A stretch of DNA of 44,422 bases from Flavobacteriales bacterium (GTDB lineage Bacteria; Bacteroidota; Bacteroidia; Flavobacteriales_D; Crocinitomicaceae). Positions 41,622 through 44,422 of this stretch are shown piece by piece (within the stretch, counting starts at the first letter, position 1; every line of letters starts with the position of its first letter). The notes under the pieces were generated by a model. The model was not told the origin of the DNA and made no database searches. It was given only the letters and a program-made list of their open reading frames with translations. Location: NCBI GenBank assembly GCA_947476955.1, contig CANJSS010000006.1, positions 1 to 44,422 on the forward strand, written 5' to 3'. The translations under genes and the position numbers were made by a program.

Positions 41622-42854
41622 ATGGTATTAAATAGAATTTGGATCGGAATGTTTGTAATCGCGATTACAATGGGTTTTTCAAAGCTCATTTTTTGGCAAG
41701 ACACATTTATTCTTCAAAAAATGATGGACGCGCTTTTCGATTCCGCAAAAACAGGTTTTGAAATTGCAATTTTCATGACTGGTATATTATGCTTGTGGAT
41801 GGGTTTCATGAAAATTGGTGAAGACGGCGGAGCAGTGCGCGTTATGTCAAAATTGGTTTCTCCATTATTTTCCAGACTTTTCCCAGAAGTTCCAAAAGGG
41901 CATCCTGCAATCGGGTCTATAATGTTGAATTTTTCAGCGAATATGTTAGGATTAGACAATGCAGCGACACCTGCAGGTTTAAAAGCCATGAAGGATTTAC
42001 AGGAATTAAATCCAAATCCAAAGACAGCAACAAACGCACAAATTATGTTTTTAATGCTCAATGCTTCCGGACTGACGATTATTCCAGTGAGTATTTTGGC
42101 AGCGCGGGCGGCGAACGATTCTGAGTCACCTGCTTCCGTCTTTTTACCAATCCTTATAACAACCTTCTTTGCAACACTTGGCGGTCTGATTTACGTTTCC
42201 ATTAAACAAAAAATTAATCTATTCGATAAAGTAATTTTAGCATATATCGGCACGTTAACTTTAGCTGTTTTCGGCTTGATTTCCGCTCTAAATTCCTATC
42301 CTGAAAATATAGACGTTATTTCCTCCGTTGTAAGCAATACCATTATTTTTGGAATTATTGCCTTTTTCTTTGGCTTGGCAATTCGTTCCAAGATTAATTT
42401 ATACGATTCCTTTATCGAAGGAGCAAAAGGTGGTTTTGAAGTTGCACTGAATATCGTTCCGTATTTAATAGCAATTCTCGCTGCTGTTGCATTATTTCGT
42501 GCTTCTGGTGCTTTTGGCGATTTAATGACCGGAATTCGGGAAGTATTATTTTTCTTTGGTATGCGTGCACTTGAGTTTGTTGATGCGTTGCCCGTAATTT
42601 TTATGAAGCCATTCTCTGGTTCTGGTGCGCGCGGTTTAATGATTGAAACCTTTGAGAATTTTGGAGTAGATTCATTTACCGGTAAACTTGCAGCTACATT
42701 TCAGGGCAGCACGGAAACGACATTCTATGTGTTGGCAGTTTATTTTGGAGCGGTTAAAATCACTAACACGCGCTATGCGGCTTGGGCAGGATTGATTTGC
42801 GATATCATTGGTGGTGTTACGGCGATAATAGTAGCATATTTGTTTTATGCATGA
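41622..42854 (+). CDS. fused SpmA-SpmB (nucleoside-recognition/Gate domain) membrane protein
   Basis: A 410-residue protein with about ten membrane helices. The first half matches SpmA (WMGFMKIGEDGGAVR, LFPEVPKGHPAIGSIMLN, LGLDNAATPAGLKAM) and the second matches SpmB (GAKGGFEVALNIVPYLIAIL, FMKPFSGSGARGLM, FQGSTETTFYVLAVYFG). Each half has one Gate domain. In Bacillus the two are separate and affect spore core dehydration; in Bacteroidota, which do not sporulate, the fusion probably transports a small molecule across the inner membrane. The substrate is unknown. It follows the amidotransferase gene by 89 bp and precedes the hypothetical gene by 64 bp. Confidence 0.85.
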   Translation: MVLNRIWIGMFVIAITMGFSKLIFWQDTFILQKMMDALFDSAKTGFEIAIFMTGILCLWMGFMKIGEDGGAVRVMSKLVSPLFSRLFPEVPKGHPAIGSIMLNFSANMLGLDNAATPAGLKAMKDLQELNPNPKTATNAQIMFLMLNASGLTIIPVSILAARAANDSESPASVFLPILITTFFATLGGLIYVSIKQKINLFDKVILAYIGTLTLAVFGLISALNSYPENIDVISSVVSNTIIFGIIAFFFGLAIRSKINLYDSFIEGAKGGFEVALNIVPYLIAILAAVALFRASGAFGDLMTGIREVLFFFGMRALEFVDALPVIFMKPFSGSGARGLMIETFENFGVDSFTGKLAATFQGSTETTFYVLAVYFGAVKITNTRYAAWAGLICDIIGGVTAIIVAYLFYA

Positions 42855-42918
42855 TTTTTCATTAATTTAACTATTCAAAATAAGTATTTCCAAAGTAAAC
42901 TCAACTCATTTTTATGCA

Positions 42919-43407
42919 ATGCTAAATTGGTTTAAAAAGAAACAAAAAACAGAGATCCATAAACCGTCGGCCATTCAAAATGTGAACATAAAACCTTTGG
43001 ATTATCATCCTAAAGTGATCCTCGCCTGGGCAAAAGCGATTGACGGAAGCAAGGATTTTCTTCTTTGGTTGAAAGACAACAGTTTCATGGAATTAGCGAT
43101 GGCAACGCATGCTATTTACCTTCGAGAAGATGCACGTAAATGGCTAATTGATTCGGGATATCCGCATTTAATGGCAATGATAAATGCAGCAGAAGGAAAC
43201 AAATTAGCGCAAAAATGGTTGTTGTTGCACGACTATGAAATATTGTACCACATGGCATTAGCAATAGAATCCGAAGATGAAAGTTGGGAATGGCTCGGAA
43301 AAAATGTTACGCCAGATATTTTCCTTCTGACGCAATCCATCAAAAAAGTCAAAGATAGAATTGAAGAAGGGCACAATGACGTGCACACCTTCGGGAAAAT
43401 AACGTAA
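42919..43407 (+). CDS. unrecognised soluble helical protein
   Basis: A 162-residue protein without signal peptide or membrane segments, which I do not recognise. The N-terminus is basic (LNWFKKKQKTE). The body (about 30-125) is all-helical and shows an internal repeat of W-containing units: KDFLLWLKDNSFMELAMATHAI, ARKWLIDSGYPHLMAMINAA, AQKWLLLHDYEILYHMALAI and ESWEWLGKNVTPDIFLLTQS in turn, each with a (K/E)WL-type start and spaced about 35 residues apart. This looks like a helical-repeat scaffold for protein-protein contact. It lies 64 bp after the SpmA-SpmB gene and is convergent with the Smr gene. Confidence 0.7.
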   Translation: MLNWFKKKQKTEIHKPSAIQNVNIKPLDYHPKVILAWAKAIDGSKDFLLWLKDNSFMELAMATHAIYLREDARKWLIDSGYPHLMAMINAAEGNKLAQKWLLLHDYEILYHMALAIESEDESWEWLGKNVTPDIFLLTQSIKKVKDRIEEGHNDVHTFGKIT

Positions 43408-43421
43408 TTCAGCTGTAAAAT

Positions 43422-43994
43422 TTATATTTGAGTATAGCGAATTTCGATTGCAGTTGCACCTTTTCCATATTCTCTGAAATCAGCATCGTAGTATTCAACT
43501 CCGTCCTTTTTATCCAAAAATAATCTCACATCCTCTTTTAGCACGCCGGCTCCTACTCCATGGATTACAATTAATTTCCGAACATTCTTTGCTTTTGCAC
43601 GATTGAAAAAATTTCGAAATTCTTTCATTTGAACAGCTAATATTTCAGAATTACTCATGCCTAAATTGGATTCAAGAAGCGATTCAATGTGTAAATCAAT
43701 TTCCCATACGTCCATTGACTTGTTTGTTCCGCTTTGTTTCTCTTTTCGAATCGTGTGTTGGGAGGTTGAGATTGTATCCTCTTCAATTAAATGCGCGAGA
43801 TTATCTTCCGGTAAATGGTAATCCGATCCATAAATTTTAACTAATTCATTAGAAGGAAAAGGGCGTTCAAAACCATCTTCATCTTCAACGAAAATTAGAC
43901 CATCTGTTTCAAAACGACGCACAATACCACCACCTTTTTCATAAAGAAAAGCTACTTTTTCATTTATTTGAAAGGGACTTGAGATACCACTCAT
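43422..43994 (-). CDS. DUF2027 and Smr domain protein
   Basis: A 190-residue protein. The N-terminal part (about 8-60) has the small beta-barrel look of DUF2027 (FQINEKVAFLYEKGGGIVRRF). The C-terminal part (about 97-190) is a Smr domain with DLHIESLL at 100-107 and HGVGAG at 145-150. Smr domains are the nuclease-like end of MutS2, but here MutS2 itself is not attached; recent work links Smr domains to mRNA cleavage at collided ribosomes. The DLH motif keeps its His. It starts inside the end of the membrane-protein gene, overlapping by 35 bp, so the two are co-transcribed. Confidence 0.82.
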   Translation of the reverse strand: MSGISSPFQINEKVAFLYEKGGGIVRRFETDGLIFVEDEDGFERPFPSNELVKIYGSDYHLPEDNLAHLIEEDTISTSQHTIRKEKQSGTNKSMDVWEIDLHIESLLESNLGMSNSEILAVQMKEFRNFFNRAKAKNVRKLIVIHGVGAGVLKEDVRLFLDKKDGVEYYDADFREYGKGATAIEIRYTQI

Positions 43995-44422
43995 AATTTT
44001 CTTGAATATAATCGTTATATAAAACCAACAAAATAAAAGGCAATGCCAAGGCTGCCATCCATAAAATTACCATTCCAAGTTTGAACAAAAAAGAAGCATC
44101 TCTTTCCACCGGACTGACTAAAACACTATTTACTTGACTTGCCAAAAGCGGATCCGCCTCGTCTGCCGAAATCTGATCAATATAGGAACGAAGCGCTGGT
44201 GTTTTAAGGAGTAAAATAGCTTTAATCTTTGAAAAATCCTTGTTCGATAATAATTTATAGGTGGTGCGATAATTCACCTCTTCTTCCTTTAATTCTTTTC
44301 GGAGATTGTACTGATTTTGGAGCGATTTCACTCGGAAGCCCATAATGAAACCAAAAATCATCATTACCCAACTATCAATGTAGAATCCAACTCCAATTAA
44401 AACAAGGGAAGAAAAAAAGGAA
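43960..44422 (-). CDS. membrane protein, 5' end outside the window
   Basis: The reading frame stays open to the right edge, so the annotated Met at 44364 (MMIFGFIMGFRV) need not be the start. Upstream codons encode SFFSSLVLIGVGFYIDSWV, which with the next residues forms a good membrane helix, and a second one lies near the C-terminus (FKLGMVILWMAALALPFILLV). Between them is a soluble helical part with a charged coiled segment (LRKELKEEEVNYRTTY). At least 153 residues are visible. I do not recognise a family. It overlaps the Smr gene by 35 bp and probably leads that operon. Confidence 0.65.
   Translation of the reverse strand, partial: SFFSSLVLIGVGFYIDSWVMMIFGFIMGFRVKSLQNQYNLRKELKEEEVNYRTTYKLLSNKDFSKIKAILLLKTPALRSYIDQISADEADPLLASQVNSVLVSPVERDASFLFKLGMVILWMAALALPFILLVLYNDYIQENYEWYLKSLSNK

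Noticed and set aside
1-44422. Mobile elements, prophage, tRNA or rRNA genes
   Set aside because: No transposase, integrase, phage structural gene, terminal inverted repeats, cloverleaf or rRNA sequence was recognised; gene content is mostly core Bacteroidota genes.

Overview
The window is chromosomal DNA from a member of Bacteroidota, most likely Flavobacteriales. The evidence is AT-rich sequence, few Shine-Dalgarno sites, promoters of the TTTG / TAnnTTTG type (best example before rpsA), several secreted proteins ending in a type IX secretion (T9SS) sorting domain with a PNP motif, and Bacteroidota-typical families (DUF5606, GH97, a fused SpmA-SpmB protein, DUF2027-Smr). No rRNA, tRNA, CRISPR array, insertion sequence, prophage or integrase was seen. 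No gap between genes exceeds about 250 bp.

Layout. 1-1.5 kb: the end of mtaB overlapping convergent mnmD, both tRNA modification genes. 1.6-7.2 kb: dnaB, a conserved exported protein usually mislabelled asparagine synthetase B, a DinB-like protein and a GH97 glucosidase. 7.3-13.9 kb: clpC divergent from gyrA, with a TPR gene after gyrA. 14-21.5 kb: rpsA with a structured leader, an exported thioredoxin, menE overlapping a membrane J-domain gene, smpB, recR, mscL, a Rossmann oxidoreductase and an RRM protein. 21.6-27.6 kb: a CNNM/CorC protein overlapping nnrD, a CstB-like persulfide dioxygenase-rhodanese with a TauE exporter, and a PLP enzyme.

27.8-37.8 kb is the accessory, surface-directed part. 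Five tightly packed genes encode a GEVED/T9SS protein, three successive six-bladed Kelch propeller proteins each with a T9SS signal, and a small lipoprotein. Next come an NTF2-like exported protein and two divergent subtilases, one with a T9SS tail and one without. This is the best candidate here for an undescribed system: an outer-surface assembly made from tandem propeller paralogues, probably tied to a lipoprotein. That function is inferred from gene order and domains only.

37.8-44.4 kb: a DUF5606 protein with a histone-like basic tail, an M3 oligopeptidase just behind a terminator hairpin, tsaC with a class I glutamine amidotransferase, the SpmA-SpmB protein, an unrecognised conserved protein, a DUF2027-Smr protein, and a membrane protein that runs off the right edge.

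Most of the window is core housekeeping in short operons. Three genes act on tRNA anticodon loops (mtaB, mnmD, tsaC); tsaC makes the precursor of the t6A that MtaB methylthiolates, although the two lie 40 kb apart. All family names rest on motif recognition by eye, without database searches.
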